Positions 36,077-49,441 are shown, counted from the stretch's first letter. The stretch: 64,000 nucleotides of DNA from Codonopsis lanceolata (GCA_013146195.2 CM028379.1:162408437-162472436), one strand, 5' to 3'. A program made the numbers and translations. Notes: generated from the letters alone by a model not told the origin.

Positions 36077-36971
36077 TTAGTAGTAAAGTCGTAGGGTTTT
36101 TTTCCCTTTTTTCTTCTTGTTATTTTATTTATTTAAATTTAAACTAGTTAAAAGATATATTTTACTCAATTGTAAAAAAGTAAGATCCCTCCATTCTAAA
36201 ATATGTATCTATTTTTGTTCATAATCTACATTCATATTGGGTTGAAAGGAATTGTAAAATCTTTTTTATACAAATTACCTTTAGAACACGTGGACAACCA
36301 AAATCTAAAAAAGACAGCCCATGCATAAGCCATAGGAAAAATAAAATGTATTAAGCTTTAAGGTGAGAATATGGCAAAAGTTAACTTGTGAATACCAACC
36401 AAGCTCCTACAAATAGTATAATTTACCTCAACAACTCTCTTAATGGAATTAGAACTTTTTCAAAATGTAGTAATTGAGGGAAAACATACAACAAGCACAC
36501 CTCTCTCTGTAAATAAATAGATTATACTTACCATATATATATTTAACAGAAAACTTTACATACAAATGGCCTTTCACATCTAAGTTTTCACCTTAGTATA
36601 CTCTTTCACTGGCTAAGCCAACTGTTAATAATCAACTCCCAATTTGCCAGCCCTCTTTATTTTCTATCCTTTTCTCCCCCCCCCCCCCCCTCTTCTTTGG
36701 AGAGTAAGGATTAGCAAAGCTGGCAAGATCCCATCGAAACCTTTTGTTGCTGCTTCAATAGTACAGAGACACCCTGCACATTCATCTACTCCCACAATGA
36801 AGCTGCAGGTACATGATGGTCTATAATAGGCTTTTTTTTGCTTTTTCTTTCCTCTTTTCTCTTCACAAAATTGAAACATCATGAAATTTTCAGTTTCCAC
36901 CGTTCCTCAAAAGTCTACACGACCAAAGGAAGCATTAAAGTGGAATGAGGGAGATATATTTGCAGAGAGTA
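36077..36971. other. 3' flank of ferrochelatase gene
   Basis: Intergenic DNA between the Helitron end and the ferrochelatase stop codon, which presumably includes that gene's 3' UTR next to 36972. A run of about 14 C's lies near 36677. Small open frames on both strands at 36644-36900 show no domain. Confidence 0.4.
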
Positions 36972-38601
36972 TTAGCGGAGTAAGGGCAATAGACCCCACT
37001 GATGAAGGAACCCCTCCCCAGTGGTCACTTCTAGGAACAATAAAACAAGCACTGCCAACATAGCAGCGCGCCCGTTCCATGTTTCAGCACTCTTTGTCCA
37101 ACCCCATTCCCAAACTGTCACAGGTGGAGGTAGCTCCCTACGCTGGGAATCGTAGGTTGCTAATAGCTCTTCTACACTGCCAAGTGGAACAAGAGACTGC
37201 ACAATGCACACCAAAACTTTCATTAGACTTAAAAACACATTTCTCTATATAAACAAGCATCACCGTAATCCGTAACCCAGAAAATGCTACATTAACCACC
37301 GACACCGAAACACAGATTGAATTGATACCAACTGGCAACACATCTAGGGCCAGCTTACGAGATACGCCCAATGATTTTAAAAAATTCCTTCTCCTCGTAC
37401 CTCCTCTCCAATAAAATAGTCGGTAGTTCCATTCGAATCTCTGAGTAATGGTTCTTTTTTTTAGGGAATTAGTGTTTAGGGGGATATAATAATAGGCAAC
37501 ATAAGAACCACAATGAAAAGATTCACAATTCCACTTGTGTCTGCATAACCCTTTGGATACGAAAAGTCAAACCGTGATCGTTTTGCAAATATTCCCTACA
37601 AAAGGCCTTTTAAATGTGAGGCAGAGAACCTAAGCAAGTCTGGTTATTCATCAAACTAGAAAATTTGTTTTTTATTTTTTATGGGAAAAAATACTCTGCT
37701 TAAATTGAACATGGCAAAAGTAAATTTCTTGGTGTGCGTTAGATACTTAGATGGGCTTCCTTGTCCACTTCAAGAGGGAGTTCCACTGATCATTTTCAGC
37801 TTTACTAATAAATCTAATCCCATTTGGCCTGAAAAAGTGAAGAAACTGTAGTACTAATTAAATCCACCTACATGGAATCTAATAATTGAGAACTTACCAT
37901 ACGCACTTGATGACACAGCTGCACTTCACTTGATAAATGTTAATCAAGTGAGCTTTGCATGTTATGTACTCTCTCCCTTTTTACTAAAGTAGCCCCTACT
38001 TGGAAAGTCAAATATATAAGAAATACATACCAACTGGAGTACCATAGTAACAAACTTTTGGCGTTTATCCCACTAAAAGTTGGCAAAAAGAAGTTGAGAG
38101 AAGTACGGTAAGGTGGCAAGTCCCCATTGCGGATGCATCACTTTCAGGTTGCCGAAAAAGATATCTACTTACTACTAGAAAAATAAAATTACCTGTCTGT
38201 GAAGAAGTGTCACTTACAATTTCTTTTTCTTTTTCTTTCTAATTGGGTGACATGTTTAGAATAAATTGACTGTTACAATTGAAGATTAACTTTCTTAATT
38301 TGCAAGTTTATTAGTGATCAATGTCTAATAATAGGATATAGATATAAAAGTAAGTAAGTAACTTAATTTAAGTGTAATCCTACTGAATTTGAACTAAAAT
38401 GAATTACTTAAAAAATTGATCACAATGATGCATTGAATATCATGTGTTTCTTATTCAAGGATACATTTTCAATTCATAATTGATTGTTCATGTTTAAGAA
38501 TTAGCTTTGATTGAATTTCTCAAGCATCTATTAATTACTGCTAAATCAAGAGCCATTGTTGTCACGCAGCAGCTTTCTGTTAAAAAAATTCCCGCCTAAA
38601 C

Positions 38602-38634
<33 letters not shown>

Positions 38635-41600
38635 CTACCTTGGCAAAAACATCTTCAAGATGTATCAAATCCTAGTATATTTATTGCACATAAGTGATGT
38701 AGAACTCGCTACTGATGTGTTTCTCACCAAGTTGGAGAGTTATAAGGGTTTTGGTAACAAATCTGGAAGGAGGGGTGCTAAGCATAAGTTTTAAAAATTT
38801 CGCTCTAGAGGAAATCAAAGGTTAAGGACTTGCACGTGAGTGCAAGTGTCATTACGACTCGTGTACTCTGGCATTACGAGAAAGCGAAAATGTTGTCAGA
38901 TCGCAACAAATCTGGCACGGTTGATCCGAAACGGCCCGTTCCTTAGGACCCACGGTTTACATCTGTGAGCACCACCCTCTTATGGCCTTCTGAGCTCGTT
39001 TAGGCCCTGCAATCCATGTTCATTGTTTTCCATTTTTGCTACTTTCCTTATTTTTTGATCTCTTTTTCGTTTAAGGTTTAGATTGTTATTAGGGTATATA
39101 AGTACCCCAATTATGCATGTATTAGACAGTTTTGTTAATAAGACAATATTTTATCTTCTTCTTACGCTTGCATGAAGAACCCTAGCCATCAAGGCTTGTT
39201 TATGTGGGAATTATTCATGGAAAGTGTCCCCGTTAATGTTAATGTTAATGTTAATGTTAATGTTTTCGTTTCGTCAGTTGGTATCAAAGCGAGTAACATC
39301 GTGTAATGGCGACCAACGAAGGCAACAATAACGACACAAACTCTGCACTCGTTGCAATCCTTGAGCGACTTCAACAATCCATTAACAACCTCCGTCAGAC
39401 TATCTTAGAAGGGATGCAGAACATGCAGATTGGCCAGAGAATCTAGGCAAGGAGAACGTCCTCGAGTTGCAAAATGTGTCGAGCGCGAGGTGAATCCTCC
39501 TCGTGACCGGCGGCTAGGGACGATAGGAATTCAGATTCAGAAGGGAAGGATCAACCAATAGCAAGGAAAGCAGAGGGGTATCCAAAAACCAAGGTTGATC
39601 TTGCCTTCTTCACAGGATTTGGAAAATTTCTTGGACTGGCTTTCAGAGGTCAAAAAATATTTCAAACTCATCAGGATTACAGAAGATAAGCAGGTCAGGT
39701 ATGTCGCGTATAAATTGAGTGGAGATTCTACTTCGAAGAAACTGTTGAGTTTGATATATATTGTTGAGCTCTTATCTAACAACTTAAGTTTTTAGATGAG
39801 TTGGTAGCTTAACATGGTATCAAGCTCATGCAAGGTCATGGGTTCGAGTCATCCCGCTTGCATTTGTTACCCAAAAAAGAAATGACTCAAACCCACAACC
39901 TTGCCAAACCACGGCTCTGATGTCACGTTAAGTTACCAAATTATCTAAAAGCTTAAGTTGTTAGATAGGACCTAGGAGCCGAACAATGTATATGAAACTC
40001 AACACTAACAATTACAGAATAATAGGAGACGCCAAGGCAAGTTACCTACTCATCTAAAAGGTTAAGCTGTTAGATAGGGGCCCAACAATATATATCAAAC
40101 CCAACACAAACAATTATAGAATAATAGGAGAAGCCAAGGCAAGCAGCCAATATGCCGTGGAGGCATATGAGAGAGACGTTACGGCTTCGTTTCCTACCTC
40201 AAAAGACTAGGAACAAATCTTATTCCAGAAATATCATGTTTGTTGGCACGGTGAACAAGCTATCCATTAGTACATGAAAGAGTTTCATAGACTTTCTACG
40301 CACAACTTGAATGAAACGAAGGGACAACAAACTGCAACATACATTTGGAGATTTCGTGTTGCAATTAAAAATCAGTTCAGCTATACACTGTCAATACTCT
40401 TTTTTTATGAAGCGATCATGCGAGCAACCAAGGTTGAATCACAGCGGTAAGTAACACCGTTTAGGGCAGTCCAATTTCACAAGATTCGGAGAGTCATCCA
40501 AAAGGACACTACTTAGTGTTAGTGTGTTACAAAAAGAAATTCCAGAATTAAGGTCAGAAAACTGCTGATGTGTTTCAAACAAAGTTGGGGAGTTCTAAGG
40601 GTTTTGGTAACAAATATAGGAGGGGTGCTAAGCGTCAGTATTGAAAATTTTGTTCTCGTGGAAATCAAAAGTTTAAGACTTGCGCATGGGGTGCAAGTGT
40701 CATTAAAGTAAAGTGCAAATGTAGTTGAATCGCGACGAAACTGGCACGGTTGATCCAAAACTTCCCGTTCTTGAGAATGTACAGCCTGCGACCGTGGGCA
40801 CCACCCTCTTACGGCCTACTAAGCTTGTTTAGGCCCCCCTTGGACCCCTTCCATCCATGTTTTTATTGATTTCCATTAGCTTTCCATTAGGTTTCCTTAT
40901 TTTTCGTTTTCTTTTCCATTTAGGGTTTAGATTGTTATTAGTGTATATAAATACCCCTATTAAGCATGTATTAGACAGTTTTGACTATAGCACAATATTT
41001 TCTCTTCTTCCAACCCTTGGGTGAAGAACCGTAGCCGTTCAAGCCTTGTTTGTGTTGGAATTACTCGTGGAAAGTGTCCTGGTTAATATTTCCGCTGAGT
41101 CAATTTGTTGGCTTACAAAGTAATATCTGATAATCCACATTCATCAAGTGTCCCCGCATTTCTAACATCCTATTATGGTGGAATGATATAAATACAGAAT
41201 TAATAACTTCACCTGCCGAGCTTCAAGATTTGAGACTGCCATTGCACCTACATATGGTAGACTCTCAATCACTGCATCTGCCAAATCCGAAATGAAGGTG
41301 GGCTCGCATCCTAGTGCAGGAACACGCCCCCATTTCTCTATACCAGATTTCAGAGCCAACTCCTTGTACTCAACATCAATTTCTTCTAATGTTTCAATAT
41401 GTTCACTAACGAAGCTGGACCAGATGTCAAATTGCAAATGAAATTTAAAAAAGAAAAATGTCAGCATATGCTATAATCACAAAAAGAGAGTAAGTAGAGA
41501 TCTGATCACTAGTGATTCTGAATTCATCTCTTGAGAATATTCAACTACCTGATTGGTACAGCCAGTAGACTTTTAACACCTTTCTTGCCAAGTTCAACGA

Positions 41601-44600
41601 TCGTCTCATCTGTGTATGGTTTCAACCATTCAACAGGTCCAACTCTACTCTGGATCAGAGGAACAAACAGCCAAGTCACATAAAGGGCTACTGCAATTGT
41701 TTCATTAATAGGGATTAAGAAAAGAATCTAAAGGGTAAGGAGATTGGTTAGCATATTGAAATAAGTAAGGGTATGTGGATTGTTTATCCTGCTCTCTTGA
41801 AGGTATGAATATGATTATTACTATCAATGAGCTTTGTATTAAAAAAATAAGAATTAGCATGAAATGAGTACATGTACAAGAACCTGATAAGCGAGCGTAT
41901 ATGGATTGTTTATCTCTCTCCTTTCCAATTCTTCCATTATTAAGTCAACGCATTCTTCCATCTCAGCCTTGTACGGATCACCAGCTTCTTCTACATACGC
42001 AAGCGGCACTCCATGAGCACTAAAAAATATCATCACCTGTAACACTCACTTTTCAGTTGAATTAGTTTAGGACAAGAGAAGGATGCAGTTATCAAGGGCA
42101 AAGAAAGACAAAAAAAAGTGGTGAGAAGTAAGTTTGGGCATTTCTTGGAGTGAACAAACAAAACCAAGGCAGGAACAAAGATGATATTTTTGGGAGCACC
42201 TAGGAAAAGTATTCTATTGCATGCACTAGTGTATAGTTAATTTATCAGAAATTGGGTTGGCAACCAACAACACATACTTCCCATTAGACTTACTATTACC
42301 TTCTCTGGCTGGTCAAAGTTTCCCAACTCCTTTTCAATCAAATTTGCCATGGCTGTTATATATCCTTCACGCTGGTACCAAGAGGGTATTACAGTGTGCT
42401 GCATGTTAACTAGATATTCATCCTCCCTAAGATTAATAGCAAACATACAGAGACAATATAAGTTTTGCATAATTCTCAGATATCCCAGGTTCTGAGGGTA
42501 AAATCGATTATACATCACCTGAATATACTCTCCAAGAGTCTAAGGCTAGAACCGCTAGTTGATATCGAGAACTGAGGATAAAGCGGAAGTACAACAAGCT
42601 TCGCAATTCCATCCTTTTTTATCTGCATAAACAGAACATGGGAAGGAAAATGAACTCATTGGTAAATCAAACTTTTTAATGATTTCAAGCTTGGTAATTA
42701 ATAAGTATCAGAAGTAAAATGCTTTACGACCAACACAAATAGATCAGTCAAACATGCAAATTACGAAATCCAAACAAAAGTTAAAATAAATAGGAAATGA
42801 TTAATTCATCAGATCATCTCAACAGCACCAAATTCAGCCAGTGAAACAAAACAGAAGGATTACACACTAATAGTACGAATGGTGTAAAACAGCGGCTGGG
42901 TGTCGTATTCCGTATCGGACACGGCGGCGACACGCACGATACGCCCCAAAATACGTTTTGGGGCCGTATTTGAATTTTCAAAAAGTATGGATACGGATAC
43001 GGGTACTTACGGGTACGGTAAGTGGGAAGGCATGATACGTATCATTTAAGTCAGGACATCGTTTAGGGCATATTTATGCGCTGTTGTCCACAACTCGACA
43101 TCGTCCACCGTTGTCTCATCTCCCGTCGAAGAGACGAACACTCGAAACAACCCTAAATCTCGTCGTCGTCGACAGATCTTCCCCCTTCTCTACCATCGAA
43201 CTTCGAAATCTTCTGAGTTCTGATATTCTCTCCTTCGATTCAAACAATCAGGTATTCTCTCTTCTCGGTTTTCTCTCCTTCCGAACTCGACATCGTCTTC
43301 TCTGCTTTCTCTCTTCTCAGTTTTCACTCTTCTCGGTTTTCTCTCTTCTCTCTCTTCTCTCTCTCTTCAATTCAATCTTGATACAGTGACTGAATAGAAT
43401 TTTATATTTACTTACTTTGTGAAATCTGAATTAGTCAACTAAATTGTTTAATGTACAGTACAACTAATTATTATTTTATAATTTATTTTGTTGCTTATTG
43501 TTTTTAATATTTATAATTTGGTCCTTATATTTTAAATATTTACACTTTAACCCCCGTACCCATATCCTATATTTTTGAAAAATCGTGTATCCCCGTGTCC
43601 CGTGTCCGCGTATCTGTGTCCGTGCAACCTAGTTGATTAATAGCTAGGAATATTTTAGTCTTCTGGGGGAAGCTTCTGGCAATGGATCACGCTCTTACAG
43701 AGAAACTCATCATACCGCAATTAACTAAGGTTGCCGTGCTAGTAACTACTGCTACCATCCTGGCTAAGGTTGATGCATTACAAGATTTCATGTCTCCAAG
43801 CTCTTGAACTCCTAAGGGTGACTTTTGGTAATGAATCATACTTTTAGACAGGAACTCATCATAAAACTGCAACCAACTATTGCTGTGGCGCTAGTAACAT
43901 AACGCCACCATGCTAGCTAAGGTTGATGCAGTGCAAGAGTTTATGTCTCTGCACTTCACTTCACTGAGAAGCAAGTTACACTAGTAAACTTTAAGGCCAT
44001 TTTTCTTAGCCTTGTTGAAGCAGAAGAAGCTGAGCAAGCACAACGAGAACTACATGATGACACATTTGCAATGGAGGGAAGCGTTGAAGAACAAAAGCAA
44101 GAGAAACACTCAATTCACATTTGAATTTTAAGAATTTGAAGCGATAAGCGTGTTGACAACATCGTTCCGGATAATTTAGGGAAGCGTTGATGAACAAAAG
44201 CAAGAGAAACACCCTGATAACACTTGAATTTTAAGAGTTTGAAGTGATAAGCATGTTGCTACATTTTTCCAGATAATGTCTTTCAAACGTGTGCCTCCTT
44301 GAAGTTTGATTTATTGTCCCGTCTTTTTTCCAAAAATTTTGGTCATGGGTATGCACGCATAATATTCTAGCTTCGATGGAAGACTCCTCCAAGATTGTGG
44401 TTTCTAATCCTTCCACACTTCAAAACTCATGGACGAGTTCACAAAAGTACTGGGAAGAATGATGCAAAATGCCCGATCAAATCTAACAAAATTGGAGTTA
44501 TGTTAATGTTTGGTTATTCTATTTTATTATTTAGAGATAAATCAATGTAACTAATTTGTTAGTTTAAAGAATAGTTAGGGATATTTAGTCTTTTAGTTTT

Positions 44601-47600
44601 TTTTTTTTTTTTATAAGATGTATTATAAACAAAAGCGACAAAACAGGTGTCATGTCATGTGTACACCGGGAGTATACTCAGAAGATTATAGAATAAAAAA
44701 ACTATCCATAAACTCTACAAAAGAAGAACCCAAGGACCCTCCTGCATCTGTGCACCAAAAAAACAATAACCGAAGAATCGCATTCTTCAAAACAGGCACG
44801 GATCTTTATTAGGGTTCTTATTCCAGAATTCTCCACGTAGAATTTGACTTAGGATTTAGTTATCGCCATAAATGATGTCCTTCTTCATTATAAATCAGAG
44901 TTGAATTAGTGAAATATGAGCCGGTGCTTTTGTGTGTTTTACTAATCTGCAAACTAGTAGATCCTTGGCAAAGGTGACACAAACCACTACGTTTGTTACC
45001 TCACCTCGTTCTAAATCTTTCTTATTCCATTATGCCACCAAAGATCTCTTTGTATCCCGTCCTACATTAGAGGTTTTGTGTTTTTATTTATAGGTAAGTG
45101 TGGCCCCTTGTTGGTATGAGGATTGGAACCAAGGACCTCAAGGTCTTTGCTTGAGTGCCCTTGCCATCTCTCCCATCCCTTGGAGTCAAAGCTTTTGCGT
45201 ATTTTTACCGATCCCTTACGAGGGTAGTTCCCCCTCCCTCTCTCTAATAGTCTACAGATAGTGGATCATTTGCAAAAGTGAAACAAACCACTACTTTCCT
45301 CACCTCCTGGCATTCTTAATCCTTCTTATCCACTTTGCCACAGTAGAAAAAGATCTTTGTATCCCAGTTCGTAACCTGACAAGTTGGTGCTCATATTTAG
45401 CAAGGCCGTGGTTCAGCGTATGGCTCCTTGCATTTGTTTCCCACAAATAATCGGTGCAAAAGTCTGCACTCAGCTTGGTTTGTGATGCACCTGAAGTTAT
45501 TTCCCCCCTTTGAGGGGTCAAACGTACGGGGGGGTGTTAAGACTTGACATATATCGTTGGACCGTGTCTATAACAGCTTAACCTTTAGTTTAATTCGTAC
45601 TTAAACATGGCTCAAACTTCAAACAGTAAAAGTAGAGTCCCTAATAAAATGACAATAATTATGTGATTATCATCATTATTCACCACTCAAAAATTTAAAA
45701 GAAAAACATGGTACGCTGGTTTAAGTGAACAAAGATTAAAAAATGAAAGACAATAACATCCAGAGGTTATTCTAAACTAATATCAACAGTATCTGAAACT
45801 AAGATTGCCAGTGTCTGGATACCTGCTCAATAGCTTCTTCAGTAAATGGATGCCAATAACGCATACCTACATATACCTCAGCTGGGACATTCTTTGTGCA
45901 GAGTGCCTTTCTCAACTCCTCAGCCTGTACAGATAGGTATTAGCAGACGTAATGCAGCAGTATGTATAAGAATCAAGAAAGGACGACAGCAACGAACGCA
46001 TAACTTTCGAAGTGTCTACGGCATCAATAAAGACTTCCAAAATAAGCCAACAAACATTACAGTAGTACTTGGAAACAAAAATATGTTAGCTTGGGAAAAC
46101 AACAAATAAATTTAACTCTGAAAAGTTTAGAAGAAAAAGAAATCCCAAAGAGTTAACCAAAATGGACTAACAAGAAAAAGGTTTTTTATGTGAATGTTAG
46201 AACCTTTTGTAAAATAGACCATGAGAGAATGTTGGTGGACTAAATGGGTTGACTCCTAACTATCTTAGGTTCTTCACCATACTCCCATCTCGTAAGACAG
46301 TACTACTTCTAATATTGTATTACTTCCTTCCTTTCTTTATTTTGACGCTATTCGTATATAATACCTTTACTTATCAAAAAAAAAACAAATTCATTGCATG
46401 GAAGTGAAACACGTGTATGAAAAAAAGAGGAAATAAAAAGCAAAATGAGTGAGATATAAATAGACAGGAAAATAGGAGAACATAAATTTTGGGAACCAAA
46501 AATTCCTGAAATTAAGAACTAAAGCAAAGTTCTACTTTTTAACGTTTGAAAGTCGAGAAAAAAGCTTTGAAAGTGTTTCCATTTTCAATATGACCAGTTG
46601 GATATATCAACAGCTTGTATAATGGACTAATATGATTCCACAAAAAATAGGAACATCAACAAAAAACACACATTAAAGACAACTAGAGACGAGAGAAGGA
46701 CAGTTGGAGAGCGGAGGATGACAAGAATATATCTAGAGTTCATAATTGCTAGTCACTCAAAAATCCATCCCATTACAATGTTAAAAGCCAACATATCTAG
46801 AGTTCCGCAGTTTGGAGTCCCAACATTTGTGAAACTGTTTGCATGACTAGAAATAAAGACAACCAGCAAACATTTAAGAAAAAAGGGAGAGGGGATACAA
46901 TAGACATCTTCATTTACAATGTTTCAAAGTACAAGAGAAACAGCTAGAATAGAATCTAAACCAGGAGCAAGACTGCCATTGTCTTTCCAAAGCAATACAG
47001 GGGTTTCATGCAGCTGCGGAATTTCAGACTTGGTCAACGGTCAAAAAAATCAGAATGTTCATCTTTCATCTTGTTTTTTTCTTTTTTCTGATAAGTAAGA
47101 ATAATTTCAGACTTGGTAAACAGCAACGGTCAAAACAATCAGTGTTCATCTTTCATCTTGTTTTTCTTTTTTCTGATAAGTAAGAATAGTATATAACCGG
47201 CCGTCAAAACAGGTGACACGTCCTATGTACATAGAAAGCATACCATCCAGCCTTCTAATCACTAGATATGCTATGCACATACTCTACAAAAGGGTTTACA
47301 CCTTGCACCATTGATTCAAGAAAACATAGTTTGCAAAATCTGCTCCTTCAATAATCGCTCTTGAATTCCTTTCCCTCCAAATAGACCAGAAAATCACCAA
47401 AGGAGCAGCATTCCAAAAGTGATTTCTCCTTCTACATTTATACAGAGACCAGCATCCCAAAAGTGATTTCTCTTTCTAAATTCTAATATTACTCAAGTGA
47501 CAAAAAACACGTGGGTATACCCTCACCAAAGAGTGGCCAACAAACAAATTAGAACATGAATACACAAATTTAAATCAATAAAACCATGCCTGTGCATCAG

Positions 47601-48752
47601 TTATCTGTCGAAGAGGAGAACCACCACCAATGGAAGCATACCCTTCCTTGCTCTTTGGTGCTCTTGCAACGGATATAAATTGTGCCAAAGGCTTTTGAAG
47701 AAAACGGAACAATCTTGGGAGTCGAATAATATCCTGTCCAATTGCAAAATGTGAAATGAGAAGAATAATTGGTGTCATAAATACAAATAAACTATATAAA
47801 TGAGTATGTAATGGAAATCAACACACAGGAAAGAGCAAATTACCGGGTCAGCAAAAAGGTTAAATAAAAATGGTTGCACATCGTCGAGAGACTCTGGACC
47901 TCCAAGGTTAAGCAATAACACTCCTAACTTTTCCTCACCAGTATGAGAAGAAGAAGAAGATACATCTTGAGGTTTTGAGGTCATTAACGCCCTCAAAACG
48001 AATGGGTTCTTGTTAAGTGGTTGCTTCAACAATAAAGATTGAGATCTAGACCACCCAAAGGTATCTTTAGGGAAAACATAAGTTATCGACGAGTTGTTGA
48101 CATCCGCAGAAGCTTCTATTTGTAATGCAATGCCATGAGATGTTGTTTGAGAGGAGCAAGTTGCCCGTGGCAAGATCCTGTGAAATAAAATAACATTAAA
48201 ATGCATGGAAGTTGTAAGTCCTGTTCTTGCAAAACCCTTTCATTTATCTTTGTTTGTTTTTTAATACGAGATGATATGCTACACATATTCCCCTTTTTCA
48301 CAACCTGAGCCCAATAGATAAACCAACATAATGTTGCCATTCAATCAATGTTAGATGCCTATTCATCAAACTATGCCTATAACTAAAGTTGAAAGGCAAT
48401 CTGACCACACACACACAAGAGGAGTAGAATGACAAGAATTATGTAGAGCAAGGGATTATAACATGTCGTAGTGCACCATCCTGAAATGTGTATGAGTATA
48501 AAAATAAAAATAGGACCCAAAAATGGAATGACAAACAATCACCATAGACAAAATCGAGAAGCAAGCAAATGGGGCAAGAGTTGATTCATGCTAATACCCA
48601 ATAAATAAAAAAATAAGAGAGACTTACATGGCGGAGGAGGAGGAGGAGGTTTTGGGAGAGCGAGAATAAGAAGGAAAAAGGCGGGGAGGAGGGAATGCGG
48701 AAGAAGGAGAGGGAGACGGTGGTTGTATCCGTACATTCATGGGTTGATTCAT
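36972..48752 (-). CDS. FC2: ferrochelatase, chloroplastic, with LHC-type tail (FC2-like)
   Basis: It inserts Fe2+ into protoporphyrin IX, the last step of haem synthesis in plastids. Ten exons from the start codon: 48752-48628, 48177-47844, 47733-47590, 45924-45823, 42622-42519, 42426-42300, 42036-41884, 41649-41549, 41414-41213 and 37196-36972. They join in frame to 538 residues. Residues 1 to about 120 are a Ser/Thr/Pro-rich plastid transit region. The core starts KLGVLLLNLGGPES; the catalytic His is in FFSAHGVP (H320) and the conserved Glu in GCEPTF (E434). Exon 10 encodes the WEWGWTKSAETWNGRAAML tail (about 495-535), a chlorophyll a/b-binding motif typical of FC2 isoforms. All introns are GT-AG except intron 3, whose donor reads CAG|GCATGG. 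Introns 4 (3.2 kb) and 9 (4.0 kb) are swollen by repeats. No break in the coding sequence was seen. Confidence 0.96.
38602..38628. repeat. (CT)n microsatellite in FC2 intron 9
   Basis: A run of about 13 CT units, then CTTTCTCTCTCC. Confidence 0.9.
39233..39264. repeat. (GTTAAT)n microsatellite in LTR
   Basis: Five hexamer units in the first LTR-like block of the intron 9 element; the second LTR-like block lacks the expansion. Confidence 0.85.
39743..40004. mobile_element. 262-bp fold-back element inside gypsy gag
   Basis: Arms of about 115 bp run inverted: TGTTGAGTTTGATATATATT at the left pairs with the right end AATGTATATGAAACTCAACA. Each arm holds TCTAACAACTTAAG and a tRNA-like GGTTCGAGTC box B with a TGGTATCA stretch before it. 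A further partial arm follows at 40049-40106, with a repeated flank ACAATTA-AGAATAATAGGAG. It could be a head-to-head pair of SINE or TRIM copies. Confidence 0.7.
42895..43632. mobile_element. possible non-autonomous DNA transposon in FC2 intron 4
   Basis: Left (42897-43020) and right (43550-43632) ends are rich in inverted, related words: GTATCGGACACGG and GGATACGGGTAC on the left against GTGTCCCGTGTCCGCGTATC on the right. Such subterminal repeats fit hAT or MULE ends. The interior has pyrimidine-rich CTTCTCTC repeats. No exact termini or target duplication could be set. Confidence 0.5.
43676..44280. repeat. two local direct duplications in FC2 intron 4
   Basis: About 125 bp starting with AATGGATCAC at 43681 recurs as AATGAATCAT at 43830 (spacing 149). 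About 100 bp starting GGGAAGCGTTGA at 44076 recurs at 44179 (spacing 103). Both have diverged noticeably. Confidence 0.75.
44968..45365. repeat. diverged duplication around a SINE-like piece
   Basis: GCAAAGGTGACACAAACCAC through AAAGATCTCTTTGTATCCC (44968-45058) recurs at about 45272-45368. Between them at 45075-45190 the minus strand has a tRNA-like box B, GGTTCCAATCC (45130-45120), with ACCTTGAGGTCC before it, suggesting a SINE. Borders are approximate. Confidence 0.5.
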
Positions 48753-49439
48753 CGTTGCTTTCTTTAATCTTCAAGAAGTTGCAAGAATTTATGAACCCAG
48801 TAAGGTATATCAGTGAGTGAGTGTTGGATTGATTGATTTTCGACCCCAAACTGATAATTATGCTGCCTGCAATTCTTAAACCTATATGGCTCCAAAAATT
48901 TATGAACCCAGTAAAGATAATCTTTGTTTGGAGGGTTTTAACTATAAAAACTCGGTAGTCTGTACTGTAGTAGACAAATAGACAATAGACATTGACAACA
49001 ACAAAATAGTGAGACAGCCATACATACACATACACATACACATACACACATACCCGCAAGTCGCAACCCAAGCTCCGGCTTGTCTCTACCTCATTTTTTC
49101 ACTTCCCTTTCTGTGCTGCCACCTGTCACTCAAAATTATCCTGTTTCTGCTTCCTTTCTTTTTTTCCGGCTACTACTTAAATATTTTTATTTTACTAAAA
49201 TACCCTTTAACTTTTATGAAATTTTTGATTAAATAAAAACTTTTAAAAAATAGAGTAATAATAAAGACTTCCAAGACTCTTTCCCATTTTCAAGGTATGT
49301 ATGTATGTCTCTCTCTTCAAAATTCAAATGCCCCTTCCCTTTTATTGCCCTTTTCCCACTCTACACAAGCATACATTTATTTTTCCATAATATTCATTAA
49401 TTACTTGTTTATTTTGCTATAATACTTACTATTATTATA

Positions 49440-49441
<2 letters not shown>
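48753..49441 (-). promoter_or_regulatory. upstream region of ferrochelatase gene
   Basis: The 5' UTR and promoter of the minus-strand FC2 gene must lie in these 690 bp. A (ACATAC)n microsatellite is at 49021-49052. A repeated phrase GAATTTATGAACCCAGTAA occurs near 48786 and 48896, about 110 bp apart. No TATA box is assigned. Confidence 0.4.

Larger units (their letters stand above)
38700..41120 (+). mobile_element. Ty3/gypsy-like LTR element fragments in tandem, in FC2 intron 9
   Basis: Two related blocks, about 38700-39278 and 40555-41120, each contain a gag C-terminal remnant followed by an LTR-like part (CACCACCCTCTTA to the GAAGAACC region). After the first LTR comes TTGGTATCAAAGCG (39279-39292), an initiator-Met primer site. 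A gag start follows at ATG 39306 (ERLQQSINNLR), with the gypsy gag at 39590-40450 (LDWLSEVKKYFKL). So the order is gag end, LTR, gag, LTR: an unequal-recombination or partial-tandem arrangement. No pol is present. Only short frames remain open. It lies antisense to the host gene. Confidence 0.75.
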
